From positions 1 to 64,000 of the forward strand of contig CACGBK010000003.1 in NCBI GenBank assembly GCA_902571385.1: 64,000 nucleotides of DNA, given 5' to 3'. Position numbers and translations under genes: made by a program. Of this stretch, positions 33,563-42,231 are shown in pieces. The DNA is from an uncultured Candidatus Actinomarina sp. Lineage in GTDB: Bacteria; Actinomycetota; Acidimicrobiia; Actinomarinales; Actinomarinaceae. The notes under the pieces were generated by a model. The model saw nothing but the letters and a program-made list of their open reading frames with translations, was not told the DNA's origin and did not search any database. Every line of letters begins with the position of its first letter. The first letter of the stretch is position 1.

Positions 33563-34723
33563 TTAAATAAATCTATAAGTTAATTTTCTCCATAACCACT
33601 CTAAGGGTCCATAGTTAAATCTATCTAAAATTGGTTTTGACCACGCAATCTGTATTACCCAAACTATAAAAACAAATATTATTAATTGTGATCTTGAAAA
33701 AGTATCCAATCCAAATGCACCAAGGATAAAAACTCCAAAGATAGTTTGAACTATATAATTTGAAAATGCCAATTTACCACATGCTCGCAATCTATCAGTT
33801 ATTGAATCTCTTAGTTTCAAATTTAATATTGTTAAAACACCTGTATATCCAAGAACCATAGGTATCACTGATAGAGTATTAAAAATATTGCTTATGAAAA
33901 GAACAGATGGATCGTAGCCTGAACTAACAAGTAAATAGATACTGTAGATTGATAATGGCAAACCGATTGAAAAACCATAAATAGAAATTATTTTATAAAA
34001 TGAAATATCTTTGTTGCCCTGAATAATGTTTAATTTGTATAATAAGATACCTAATAGCATTAAGGTTATAGCTCTAAAAAATGCACCGATAAACCACCAC
34101 ATACCAATAATATTCCCAGGAGCTTCTGAATCTGGAAACCAAATACTTCCATATGATAATTCACCACCTTCACTGGCTAGAAGCACCCATTCCTCCTGAG
34201 ATATCAAGTTTCCACTCGAGTCGTATAACGATGAGAAATAGTTTGTTATAACAATAAATGCGATTATCAAGAAAACAATTGCCAATAAAATCAATATAGG
34301 TTTTTTAACATCAGGAAATAAAATTAACAAGAAAGCACAAACCGCATATGGTGCAAGTACGTCACCTATCCATATTGAGTAGTGAAGTAAACCAAAACAA
34401 AGTAACAGAAAGTTCCTCCAGATAGCAAGTGTTTTCGGTTTTGAGGTCTTTTTTCTTGCATTGTCTAAAAATATCATTATGCCAACACCAAAAAGCATAG
34501 AAAATAAACCCATCATTTTATATTCAAAAAACACTGATGATATTACTAAGACTGACCAATCAAGAATATTCTCAATACCATATGTTGAAGGATTTGTTGT
34601 TGCAGTAAGAGGAAGTCCAAATGCTATTACATTCATTACAAGTATGCCAAGGAGTGCAAAACCTCTAATAAAATCTAAATTAATAATTCTTTCTCTCGTA
34701 TAGCTATTTTCTTTATCCATCAT
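33563..34723 (-). CDS. DUF418 family membrane protein
   Basis: This protein of about 386 residues has about ten membrane segments. The N-terminal RIINLDFIRGFALLGILVMN and the C-terminal FGPLEW-type tail (FNYGPLEWLWRKLTY) are hallmarks of the DUF418/YeiB family, whose function is unknown. ATG 34723 is preferred to TTG 34738, because TATAAT on the minus strand (34735-34730) overlaps the longer start and lies 6 bases before the ATG, giving a leaderless mRNA. Confidence 0.88.
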   Translation of the reverse strand: MMDKENSYTRERIINLDFIRGFALLGILVMNVIAFGLPLTATTNPSTYGIENILDWSVLVISSVFFEYKMMGLFSMLFGVGIMIFLDNARKKTSKPKTLAIWRNFLLLCFGLLHYSIWIGDVLAPYAVCAFLLILFPDVKKPILILLAIVFLIIAFIVITNYFSSLYDSSGNLISQEEWVLLASEGGELSYGSIWFPDSEAPGNIIGMWWFIGAFFRAITLMLLGILLYKLNIIQGNKDISFYKIISIYGFSIGLPLSIYSIYLLVSSGYDPSVLFISNIFNTLSVIPMVLGYTGVLTILNLKLRDSITDRLRACGKLAFSNYIVQTIFGVFILGAFGLDTFSRSQLIIFVFIVWVIQIAWSKPILDRFNYGPLEWLWRKLTYRFI

Positions 34724-34729
34724 TTCTAA

Positions 34730-34735
34730 ATTATA
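34730..34735 (-). promoter_or_regulatory. -10 element of the DUF418 gene
   Basis: A perfect TATAAT on the minus strand lies 6 bases upstream of the ATG at 34723. It places the transcription start at the start codon, so the mRNA would be leaderless. Confidence 0.6.
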
Positions 34736-34779
34736 CAAAATTTTATATTAGTTTATTTATTTACGGTGTATCATACGAT

Positions 34780-34833
34780 TAGGTAATAAGCCTGTTACCT
34801 CAAAAAAGAGTTCAGGAAACTGGACTCTTTTTT
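34780..34833 (+). ncRNA. Candidate small RNA B: two hairpins with own promoter
   Basis: TATCAT (34769-34774), preceded by TG, is a possible extended -10. The first stem is AGGTAA (34781-34786) with TTACCT (34795-34800), just where transcription would begin. The second is a 14-bp stem, 34802-34815 with 34820-34833, closed by a GAAA tetraloop and ending in six Ts (one G-U pair). The transcript would be about 55 bases and lies between the divergent DUF418 and SemiSWEET genes. Confidence 0.6.
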
Positions 34834-34856
34834 ATTTCTACTTATAGAATATAAAA

Positions 34857-35120
34857 ATGGGTTTTGAAATATTCGGATATATAGCTACATTTTTTTCAGC
34901 TATATCAGCTATTCCACAAGCAATAAAAGTAATTAGGACAAGAGATATCACAGGAATTTCCTTTACAACATGGTTAATAGGGTTTCTAGCTTCTATTTCT
35001 TGGTTTAGCTATGGCATTTATCTAAGTGATATACCCTTAATAGCTACCAACATAATGACCTCTTCAAGTCAATTAATTATTCTGTATGTAATTTTTAAAG
35101 AAAGCCCAGTAACTAGCTAA
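34857..35120 (+). CDS. SemiSWEET sugar transporter (PQ-loop)
   Basis: This 87-residue protein has three membrane helices forming one PQ-loop unit, with SAIPQAIKVIRTRDITGIS carrying the signature Pro-Gln. SemiSWEETs act as homodimers and carry sugars by facilitated diffusion. Length and layout fit the family. It follows the terminator of small RNA B by 23 bases. The 3' end overlaps the convergent gene by 8 bases. Confidence 0.9.
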   Translation: MGFEIFGYIATFFSAISAIPQAIKVIRTRDITGISFTTWLIGFLASISWFSYGIYLSDIPLIATNIMTSSSQLIILYVIFKESPVTS

Positions 35121-35487
35121 GCCCAGCTTTGTATATTTTTGATACAGGATTCATTGGTGCAAGACTTTCCATCAATTCCTCTGTTACATCTCCAAGAACT
35201 GTCATTTTTTCAACATTTACTATTTCTCTAAATTTTAAATTTACTGGAGTTCCCATTACTTTTCCGGCTAACCCTTGAAAATTATCAGCTTTCTCAAAGA
35301 CCTCTACTAATGTGCCAGTGTTAGATTCTTCATCTACAAACCATTCAAATTTAATCAATCCTTCAGGATCTACACTATCAATAAACTGACATTGTTCATT
35401 TAATATAAAATCCATAAACATATCTTTGTCTTCAAATGAAACATCAATAATTACTGTTATGTTTCCACTTTTATTATGTAATTGCAT
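35113..35487 (-). CDS. Putative dimeric alpha/beta-barrel (ABM-like) protein
   Basis: This 124-residue protein is predicted to have the ferredoxin-like alpha/beta barrel seen in antibiotic-biosynthesis-monooxygenase-like proteins. The segments ITVIIDVSFEDKDMFMDFIL and FEWFVDEESNTGTLVEVFEKADNF match the strand-helix-strand pattern of that fold. No catalytic residues can be named. It lies downstream of the ggt gene, 17 bases after its stop, probably in the same transcript. Confidence 0.55.
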   Translation of the reverse strand: MQLHNKSGNITVIIDVSFEDKDMFMDFILNEQCQFIDSVDPEGLIKFEWFVDEESNTGTLVEVFEKADNFQGLAGKVMGTPVNLKFREIVNVEKMTVLGDVTEELMESLAPMNPVSKIYKAGLS

Positions 35488-35504
35488 TTTTCTCCTTGTC
35501 TTAT

Positions 35505-37034
35505 CTATTCAATTATAGAACTAGAGGTATCAACTCTTAGATCATGTGAAGCTTTCCAATTATCTTCAGTCTTAACAATTGCTGATATAGGTCCATAGCT
35601 ATTTTGTAATTCTGCAAGTTGATTAACTTTATGTCCTTTGTTAATTAATTCCTTAATAATTTTCTTATCAAGCCCAGGTTCAATATTTATTTCCGATAAT
35701 GATTTTTTTCCAAATTCATCAATATTCCATCTAGGAGATGTCATTGCATTTTCTAAATTTTCATTTTTAAGTATTTTTAGAATAAAATGACTCAGTAGCT
35801 GTGGTTGGTACCTTCCACCTCTTGTACCTATGACCATATCTAGATTTCCATCTACACTCCACATAGTTGGAGATAATGTATGAAGTGGCTTTCTTCCTGG
35901 CTTTAACGAATTCGGATGATTTTGTATTAAATTAAAACCAGCCCCTCTGTTGTGTAAAAAGAAACCATAATCTTTAACACCAATAGTGCTTCCTATTCCG
36001 TAATAATTCGATTGAATCAGTGATACAGCATTACCGTTTTTGTCCTTCGTGCACATGTATGCAGTGCCCCCACCAATATCTGTAGGTTGATTAAATGTCG
36101 AAGAGTTATCTAAATTAATTAAATTAGACAAAGATTTTAAATATTCAGTATTTAAACCTGGAAATAAATCAATATTATTTCCGTAATCATATGTTATATC
36201 ATCTCGTTGAGATGCTGCTGCTCTGTATGATTCAATTAGCGTATGCATATCTATATCTTTAAAGTCGCTATCTAACATTTCATATATTTTCAACGTAGCC
36301 AAAGTAAGATAACTTTGAGTTTGAGGGGGAGTAACCCATCCAATTTTTCCATAAATTTCCAATGATAAAGGTTCGACCCACTGAGGATAAAAACTGTTTA
36401 TATCATGCGAAGTAACGATATTAGTTAATGAATCTGATATTGCTTCACTAACTTTACCTGAATAAAAATAATCAGACCCCTGATCAGATATATTTTTTAA
36501 AGTCTTACCTAACATAGTTCTTTGTACCGTGTCACCAATGGCGGGCACTTTTCCAAAAGGATATAATTCTTTCCCTGAATCCTGCATTTTCAATGTTTCT
36601 TCATGTCTTTTTAAAGACTGATGAAGCTCTGATGAAACATTAAATCCTTTTGAACATATCTCAATAGCTTGGATAAATAAATCATTCATTTCCAAACTAC
36701 CAAATCGTTCATGCATTGCATACCAACCACGAACTGCTCCTGGTACTGTTACCGACATAGGGTGATCTAAAGGAATGTTACTGTAAGAACTTAAACTTGA
36801 TAGGTCTGCATTAGATCCTGCATAACCTGATGAATCTAAACAATATGGTTTAGTCTCACCATTTATCCATATCAATGCAAACAAGTCCCCACCAATTCCA
36901 CATGTCTCTGGAGCAACTACGCCTTGAACAATATTTGTAGCAATAGCTGCATCAATAGCATTACCACCATTTCTAAGAATTTTTATACCAGCTAAAGTTG
37001 AGAGGCTATGTGGTGATACAACAATATTCGACAT
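35505..37034 (-). CDS. ggt: Gamma-glutamyltransferase family protein
   Basis: Ggt splits or transfers gamma-glutamyl groups. The 509-residue proenzyme has the N-terminal PHSLSTLAGIKILRNGGNAIDAAIA motif and ETCGIGGDLFALIW. It has the self-cleavage region GGGTAYMCTKDKNGNAVS, where Thr begins the small subunit. No signal peptide is present, so it is probably cytosolic. The start overlaps a 46-residue ORF, which in turn overlaps the PanB-like gene. Confidence 0.92.
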   Translation of the reverse strand: MSNIVVSPHSLSTLAGIKILRNGGNAIDAAIATNIVQGVVAPETCGIGGDLFALIWINGETKPYCLDSSGYAGSNADLSSLSSYSNIPLDHPMSVTVPGAVRGWYAMHERFGSLEMNDLFIQAIEICSKGFNVSSELHQSLKRHEETLKMQDSGKELYPFGKVPAIGDTVQRTMLGKTLKNISDQGSDYFYSGKVSEAISDSLTNIVTSHDINSFYPQWVEPLSLEIYGKIGWVTPPQTQSYLTLATLKIYEMLDSDFKDIDMHTLIESYRAAASQRDDITYDYGNNIDLFPGLNTEYLKSLSNLINLDNSSTFNQPTDIGGGTAYMCTKDKNGNAVSLIQSNYYGIGSTIGVKDYGFFLHNRGAGFNLIQNHPNSLKPGRKPLHTLSPTMWSVDGNLDMVIGTRGGRYQPQLLSHFILKILKNENLENAMTSPRWNIDEFGKKSLSEINIEPGLDKKIIKELINKGHKVNQLAELQNSYGPISAIVKTEDNWKASHDLRVDTSSSIIE

Positions 37035-37174
37035 TATCTTGTTAAAAAATTATAAAAGGATAAAGCGATAAAGGATCCCCATACAACTTTATCAAACCGT
37101 TTAGAGATCCATATACGTCCATACGATCTGTGAAAACCAAAAAATAAAAAAAATTTTCGAATTATCCCTAACAT
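37034..37174 (-). CDS. Small coupled ORF, 46 residues, basic and hydrophobic
   Basis: An ATG at 37174 overlaps the stop of the PanB-like gene (TAATG), and its own TAA overlaps the ggt ATG at 37034 in the same way. The product is rich in Phe, Ile, Arg and Trp (FFLFFGFHRSYGRIW, VVWGSFIALSF) and may insert in the membrane. It is not recognised. The double start-stop overlap is good evidence that it is translated. Confidence 0.6.
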   Translation of the reverse strand: MLGIIRKFFLFFGFHRSYGRIWISKRFDKVVWGSFIALSFYNFLTR

Positions 37175-38001
37175 TATGTATTGAGTTGCTTAATAAATTG
37201 TTCTAACTCACCATCATTCATTGATATTGTATGATTACTATTTGGAAATTTATTTGCATCAACATCATTCTTGAAGGCTTTTATTGCTTTTTTACGTTCT
37301 TCTTTTAATTGGTTAAGAATACTTTTTCCTTCACCCCATGACTTGGCATGCCTAGGCATTTTTATATCTTTTGTTTCACCACATATATCTTCAAAAAATA
37401 AAAAAATTACATCACCACCTGACCCAGAACCCAAAGAGTTTAGTACTAGACTTGTATGCTTGCTGATTTCTACTAACGCATCTTCAGCAACACATTCAAC
37501 TTCTGCTCCAAATGCTCCTGCATTTTCTAAAGTTTTTAATTCATGAAGAACGTTAAGTGCTTCTTCTTTAGTTTTTCCTACTGTTCGTATTCCTCCATAC
37601 TTTGTAGCGTTCGAAGGTACCATTCCTACATGACCTTGAACGTGCATGCCTTCATTTGCTAACAGTTCTACCACTTCTGGACTTCTTGGTGTTAGTACAG
37701 AATCAGCGCCTTTCATTGCTACCTCAATTGCACCTTTTAATATATCTTCCTTAGTTATAAATCTTCCAGCAAATAATGCTGCTGTAATAAATGTGTTGGG
37801 TGCACCCTTTCGAACTTCCTCATAGGAATCACTTCCGGTAATGATCATGTCAATATTTTGATCAGCAAGTATTTCTGCTTCTTGCATATTTTGTGCAGTT
37901 ACCTGTGTCATTTTTATATTATTTTTTTTATTTTCAATTATGTCAGCAATAGTTATATTTCTTTTTACCTGATCATGACCATATGTATAAATTCTTTTCA
38001 T
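37174..38001 (-). CDS. PanB-like ketopantoate hydroxymethyltransferase family protein
   Basis: This 275-residue TIM-barrel protein resembles PanB, which makes ketopantoate for pantothenate. Matches are MTQVTAQNMQEAEILADQNID, a DSYEE segment, VQGHVGMVPSNATKYGGIRTVGKT and the catalytic Glu region GAEVECV. The C-terminal third is divergent. Because the first metal-binding Asp motif is less clear than in true PanB, a related reaction is possible. It heads a minus-strand operon with the small ORF and ggt. Confidence 0.72.
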   Translation of the reverse strand: MKRIYTYGHDQVKRNITIADIIENKKNNIKMTQVTAQNMQEAEILADQNIDMIITGSDSYEEVRKGAPNTFITAALFAGRFITKEDILKGAIEVAMKGADSVLTPRSPEVVELLANEGMHVQGHVGMVPSNATKYGGIRTVGKTKEEALNVLHELKTLENAGAFGAEVECVAEDALVEISKHTSLVLNSLGSGSGGDVIFLFFEDICGETKDIKMPRHAKSWGEGKSILNQLKEERKKAIKAFKNDVDANKFPNSNHTISMNDGELEQFIKQLNT

Positions 38002-38045
38002 AGTTTTATAGTAGAAGCATTAACTATTGAGGTTCAAATCTGAAT

Positions 38046-38792
38046 TTAACTAAATAATATTCTTAAAGAAAGCAATATTGATACAACGACAAGTATCGGC
38101 CTGATCAGTTTATCACCTATCTTAATAGCTGACTTAGATCCAATATATGCCCCAGTCACACCCCCAACTGCCATAATCAATCCAAGATCCCATAGAACAT
38201 ATCCTTGAAATGCAAATATTAAAAATGCTGCAAAATTTGATCCAAAATTAAGTAATTTCGAAGTTGCTGTAGATTCAAGCAGTGTTTGATTCTTGAATAC
38301 TATAAATAACATAACAAAGAATGAACCGGTACCAGGTCCAAAGAACCCATCATAAAATCCTATTAGAAAGATAACTGGAGTAAGCAAAACAATGTATTTA
38401 CTCAGATCAGATTTCACTTGTCTATTTATTATGAAAAATATTGCTACTGATATTAAAAGAATTGGTATCAGAGTTCTTAAAATTTCATCTGATAACCTAC
38501 TTACCATCAAAGTTCCAAATGATGACCCAATGAATGATAATAAGAAATATTTGTTTTTATTTACATCAGTTAAATATCCATTTAAAAAATAATTGCGTGT
38601 GGAGGTGAAAGTACTAAAAGATGATTGAAATTTATTTGTACCAAGGACAGTTAATGGATTAATTCCAACTAATAACATAGAAGGTGTCGTTAATAATCCA
38701 CCACCACCCGCAATTGAATCAATAAATGAAGCTAGTATTGATATGAGAAAGAGGAAAAAATATATTAAATTTGTGTCCTGGGATATATCCAT
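38046..38792 (-). CDS. TSUP family transporter (TauE/SafE)
   Basis: This 248-residue membrane protein has about eight helices. The first repeat has the family's GIDSIAGGGG-type motif (FIDSIAGGGGLLTTPSMLLVGINPLTVLGTNKF), and the second has GFYDGFFGPGTGSF. TSUP proteins export or take up sulfite, sulfonates and related organic acids; the substrate cannot be told. Confidence 0.9.
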   Translation of the reverse strand: MDISQDTNLIYFFLFLISILASFIDSIAGGGGLLTTPSMLLVGINPLTVLGTNKFQSSFSTFTSTRNYFLNGYLTDVNKNKYFLLSFIGSSFGTLMVSRLSDEILRTLIPILLISVAIFFIINRQVKSDLSKYIVLLTPVIFLIGFYDGFFGPGTGSFFVMLFIVFKNQTLLESTATSKLLNFGSNFAAFLIFAFQGYVLWDLGLIMAVGGVTGAYIGSKSAIKIGDKLIRPILVVVSILLSLRILFS

Positions 38793-38845
38793 AAATTATT
38801 CCGTTACAAGTTTATTAAATTGATAATACAACTAGATTTTTATTT

Positions 38846-39124
38846 ATGCTTGATATAGTAATTAACAGAATTATTCAGGGCTTACTTTCTGCTGTAGGCT
38901 TAGGGACAGTCTTTTATCTTTTGCCAGTTTTTAGACATATTTTTAGCAAAAAGTATAGAAGTCAATTTGAAATTGAAGATTATGGTAAAAATCTTTTTCA
39001 AATAGAAACTATCAAATATCTTAGAATGGGATTAATTTATGGTTTTATATACGGATTTGTTGCTGGAAATGTTATCGGAAGATATGGAGATAGTGGTTTG
39101 TTTCTAATCTTTACAAACAATTAA
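38846..39124 (+). CDS. Small membrane protein of unknown function
   Basis: This 92-residue protein has two hydrophobic segments (about 9-28 and 58-74) separated by a charged loop with FSKKYRSQFEIEDYGKN. It is not recognised. It ends 2 bases before glpK, so it is probably co-transcribed. Confidence 0.6.
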   Translation: MLDIVINRIIQGLLSAVGLGTVFYLLPVFRHIFSKKYRSQFEIEDYGKNLFQIETIKYLRMGLIYGFIYGFVAGNVIGRYGDSGLFLIFTNN

Positions 39125-39126
39125 AA

Positions 39127-40590
39127 ATGGAATATTTTCTTTCAATTGATCAAGGTACTACCAGCACTAGATGTATTTTATTCAATGAAAATGGAGAAAT
39201 TAATTTATCGCATCAAATTGAAATAAAACAGTATTTTCCTGATTCTAATTCGGTTGAGCATGATGGTAAGGAAATTATTAACTCTGTTGAAGAATGTATA
39301 AAAGCTGTTGTAAAAAATATTGATTTGACTTCTATAAAAAGTGTTGGCATCACTAATCAAAGAGAAACTACTATTGCATGGAGCAAATCTACTGGAGAGC
39401 CATTTCATAATGCAATCGTTTGGCAAGATACGCGAACCCAAGATATTTGTAATGAATTATTAGCTAACAAAAAACTTAAAAATCATTTTGAGAAAACAGG
39501 ATTACCTGTAGCTACGTATTTTTCACTTTCAAAAATCTTATGGTTGATCAGAAATGTACATTCTATAAAAAATGGATTAGATGACGATGTTTGTTTTGGA
39601 ACTATCGACAGTTGGATTATTTATAATCTTACAGGCCAATTTTTAACCGATGTAACAAACGCTTCAAGAACATTGATGTTCGATATATATGATTTGGATT
39701 GGTCACAAGCAATATTAGAAGAGTTAGGTATTCCAATTGATTCATTACCCAAAGTAATGCCATCTTTATCAAATTTTGGCGACATAAACAAAATCATTTC
39801 TGGAGTTCCAATTACAGCTGTCTTAGGTGATCAACAAGCTGCATTATTTGGACAAAACTGCACAACTAAAGGCGATGTAAAAAATACATATGGAACTGGA
39901 TGTTTTGCTCTTACTAATACAGGTGAAGAAATAATTAAATCATCACATGGACTATTAACTACAATCGCTTATCAAGTGGAAGGAGAAAAACCACTTTATG
40001 CTCTCGAAGGCTCAGTACCCATTGCAGGTGCTGCTGTTCAATGGTTAAGAGATAATTTAAACATCATAAAACGAAGTAAAGATATAGAGTCACTTGCGAT
40101 GACGGAGAAAGATAACGGAGGAGTGTATTTTGTTCCTGCATTTTCAGGATTATTTTCTCCTTACTGGGATGAAACAGCAAGAGGTTCATTATTTGGTTTA
40201 ACTAGATTTTCAAATAAATCACATATAGCAAGAGCTGTTCTTGAATCTGTAGCTTTCCAAACATATGAGTTGCTTGAAAGTATGGAAAAAGATTTAGATA
40301 TTGAGTTTCAAAATATAAAAGTAGATGGGGGAATGGTAGGGAATAATTTACTTATGCAGTTTCAATCCGATATTTTAAATAAGCCTGTCATGTCACAAAA
40401 TATTAAAGAAATTACTTCCCTAGGAGTTGGGGTTGCAAGCTACTTATATTTTAAAAAATTACCTATTGCAGAATTGGGTAATTATTTTTCTACAGCAAAG
40501 ACTTGGAGTCCAAATATGGATAATGATTCAAGAATTAAGACACTTAGTTTATGGTATAAAGCTATTGAGAGATCAAAACATTGGTTATAA
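39127..40590 (+). CDS. glpK: Glycerol kinase
   Basis: GlpK phosphorylates glycerol to glycerol 3-phosphate with ATP. The 487-residue FGGY kinase has the N-terminal phosphate loop DQGTTSTR, the substrate residues in NQRETTIAW and IVWQDTRT, GVLGDQQAALFGQ-type segments, and the C-terminal FGGY pattern GGMVGNNLLMQ. Length is typical. No glpF or glpD is adjacent; the next gene is DoxX-like and overlaps its 3' end by 10 bases. Confidence 0.96.
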   Translation: MEYFLSIDQGTTSTRCILFNENGEINLSHQIEIKQYFPDSNSVEHDGKEIINSVEECIKAVVKNIDLTSIKSVGITNQRETTIAWSKSTGEPFHNAIVWQDTRTQDICNELLANKKLKNHFEKTGLPVATYFSLSKILWLIRNVHSIKNGLDDDVCFGTIDSWIIYNLTGQFLTDVTNASRTLMFDIYDLDWSQAILEELGIPIDSLPKVMPSLSNFGDINKIISGVPITAVLGDQQAALFGQNCTTKGDVKNTYGTGCFALTNTGEEIIKSSHGLLTTIAYQVEGEKPLYALEGSVPIAGAAVQWLRDNLNIIKRSKDIESLAMTEKDNGGVYFVPAFSGLFSPYWDETARGSLFGLTRFSNKSHIARAVLESVAFQTYELLESMEKDLDIEFQNIKVDGGMVGNNLLMQFQSDILNKPVMSQNIKEITSLGVGVASYLYFKKLPIAELGNYFSTAKTWSPNMDNDSRIKTLSLWYKAIERSKHWL

Positions 40591-40946
40591 AATTTATCAC
40601 TCTTGGATATGCAGGATTCTTTGTAGTAGCTGGCATCAATCATTTTTTAAATCCAGAGTTCTACGACAATATTGTCCCTGATTTTATTCCTTTTCCACGT
40701 TTTGTTCATTTATTAACAGGTGTTGTTGAAATTGCCCTACCTCTTTTCTTTTTTACTAAATTCAGAAAAGAAGCAGCGATATTAATGATTATCTTTTTGG
40801 TGTTGATCTATATCGGCAATTTAAATGTCTGGATTAATGATCTTCCATATGGAAATAGATATTTCTCTAATACTCAACATTTTTTAAGATTTCTTTTACA
40901 GTTTTTTTACATTGGCGTTGCATATATTATTTATTTGTATGAATGA
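40581..40946 (+). CDS. DoxX-like membrane protein
   Basis: This 121-residue protein (TTG start) has four hydrophobic segments. The N-terminal TLGYAGFFVVAGINHFLNPEFY and the central LLTGVVEIALPL are typical of DoxX/DoxD-like membrane proteins. The role is uncertain; some relatives work in thiosulfate oxidation or with oxidoreductases. It is coupled to glpK and overlaps the GH1 gene by 8 bases. Confidence 0.75.
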   Translation: MVIKFITLGYAGFFVVAGINHFLNPEFYDNIVPDFIPFPRFVHLLTGVVEIALPLFFFTKFRKEAAILMIIFLVLIYIGNLNVWINDLPYGNRYFSNTQHFLRFLLQFFYIGVAYIIYLYE

Positions 40947-42210
40947 TTTAAAATTTCCAGATAAATTTATTTTTGGTACCGCTGTCGCCTCTTATCAGGT
41001 AGAAGGAGGTATTTATAATAACGATTGGACTATTTGGGAAAATAGAAATAATTCTGTATGCGTAGAACCCTGTAATGAAGCTTGCAAGCATTATGAATTG
41101 ATAGATGAAGATATTAATCTTTTAAAAAACTTAGGCATTAAAGCATTTAGATTTTCAATTGAATGGAGTAGGATCGAACCTACTCAGGGAAATTTTAATA
41201 ATGATGAGATAAAACATTATGTTGATAAAGCTAACAAATTAATATCGAATGATATTATCCCTATAATTACATTTCATCATTTCACAACTCCTGAATGGTT
41301 GTATAACCAAGGCTCATGGCTTAACTCAAAATCCGATGAATATTTCAATAAGTATGTGCAAAAATTAATGGAATCTTTACCTAAAGAAATTGTCTATTTC
41401 AATACAATTAATGAGCCAGGAATATTTGCGTTTTTTGGATATTTTTCAACAAATAAATTTCCACCTGGAATTGCTAACGAAACAAAATTTATAAATGCAT
41501 CAGAAAATATTATGTCTGCGCATAAAAAGGCACTTAAAACAATAAAAAAATATAACCCTAATGCAAAAGTTGGAATGACTCATGCTTTACAAGAATGGGA
41601 AGATGACGATGAAAATAAACTTAAAGAATATTTGAAATATCATCTTGAGGATAAGTTTCTTGAAGCGTCTATTGATGATGATTTTATAGGATTACAAACT
41701 TATACAATTGTTAGATACCCAAAGAGTATTTTTTTGAAATTATTTAATGCAGTATTACTTAACATTGGAGTAGTTAGAAAATTTATTTTACCAAGAATCA
41801 TTCAAATATTTGCTGGAAGAAATGGTGCTATAACAAAAGAAACAAGAACTACAAAAATGGGATACGAGTACAGGCCAGATGCTGTTTTATACAATTTAAA
41901 AAGACTTACTAAAAAATTTCCAGATAAAGAAATATTTATAACAGAAAACGGCATTGCTACTGATAATGATGATGAGAGAATAGAATTTGTCACAACTGTT
42001 CTTAAGGATGTCCACAAGTTTGAGAGTGAAAATTCAAATGTAATCGGATATTTATACTGGTCGTTACTTGATAATTTTGAATGGGATCTTGGTTATCAAA
42101 TGAATTTTGGCTTAGTAAATGTAGATCGAGATACCTACGAGCGTATGCCTCATAAATCTGCAAAATGGTTTGGTAAGATTTCATCCTCAAAAATTTTATC
42201 TATTCCTTAA
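40939..42210 (+). CDS. Glycoside hydrolase family 1 (beta-glucosidase-like)
   Basis: This 423-residue GH1 protein starts at ATG 40939; a longer frame from 40912 lies within the DoxX gene. GH1 marks are FIFGTAVASYQVEG at the N-terminus, the acid/base Glu in FNTINEPG, the nucleophile Glu in FITENGIA and the C-terminal WSLLDNFEWDLGY. It would cleave beta-linked glucosides or galactosides in the cytosol. The middle region (residues 260-290) is unusual and hydrophobic. Confidence 0.92.
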   Translation: MNDLKFPDKFIFGTAVASYQVEGGIYNNDWTIWENRNNSVCVEPCNEACKHYELIDEDINLLKNLGIKAFRFSIEWSRIEPTQGNFNNDEIKHYVDKANKLISNDIIPIITFHHFTTPEWLYNQGSWLNSKSDEYFNKYVQKLMESLPKEIVYFNTINEPGIFAFFGYFSTNKFPPGIANETKFINASENIMSAHKKALKTIKKYNPNAKVGMTHALQEWEDDDENKLKEYLKYHLEDKFLEASIDDDFIGLQTYTIVRYPKSIFLKLFNAVLLNIGVVRKFILPRIIQIFAGRNGAITKETRTTKMGYEYRPDAVLYNLKRLTKKFPDKEIFITENGIATDNDDERIEFVTTVLKDVHKFESENSNVIGYLYWSLLDNFEWDLGYQMNFGLVNVDRDTYERMPHKSAKWFGKISSSKILSIP

Positions 42211-42218
42211 ATTTCTTT

Positions 42219-42224
42219 TAGAAT
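42219..42224 (+). promoter_or_regulatory. -10 element before the SDR-gcv operon
   Basis: TAGAAT ends 7 bases before the ATG at 42232. It resembles the short-leader pattern seen before ftsK, nrdR and the DUF418 gene, so the operon mRNA may be leaderless. No glycine riboswitch is seen upstream. Confidence 0.45.
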
Positions 42225-42231
42225 ATTAAAC

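Noticed and set aside
34724-34738. TTG 34738 as start of the DUF418 gene
   Set aside because: It overlaps a perfect TATAAT at 34735-34730, and ATG 34723 lies 6 bases after it.
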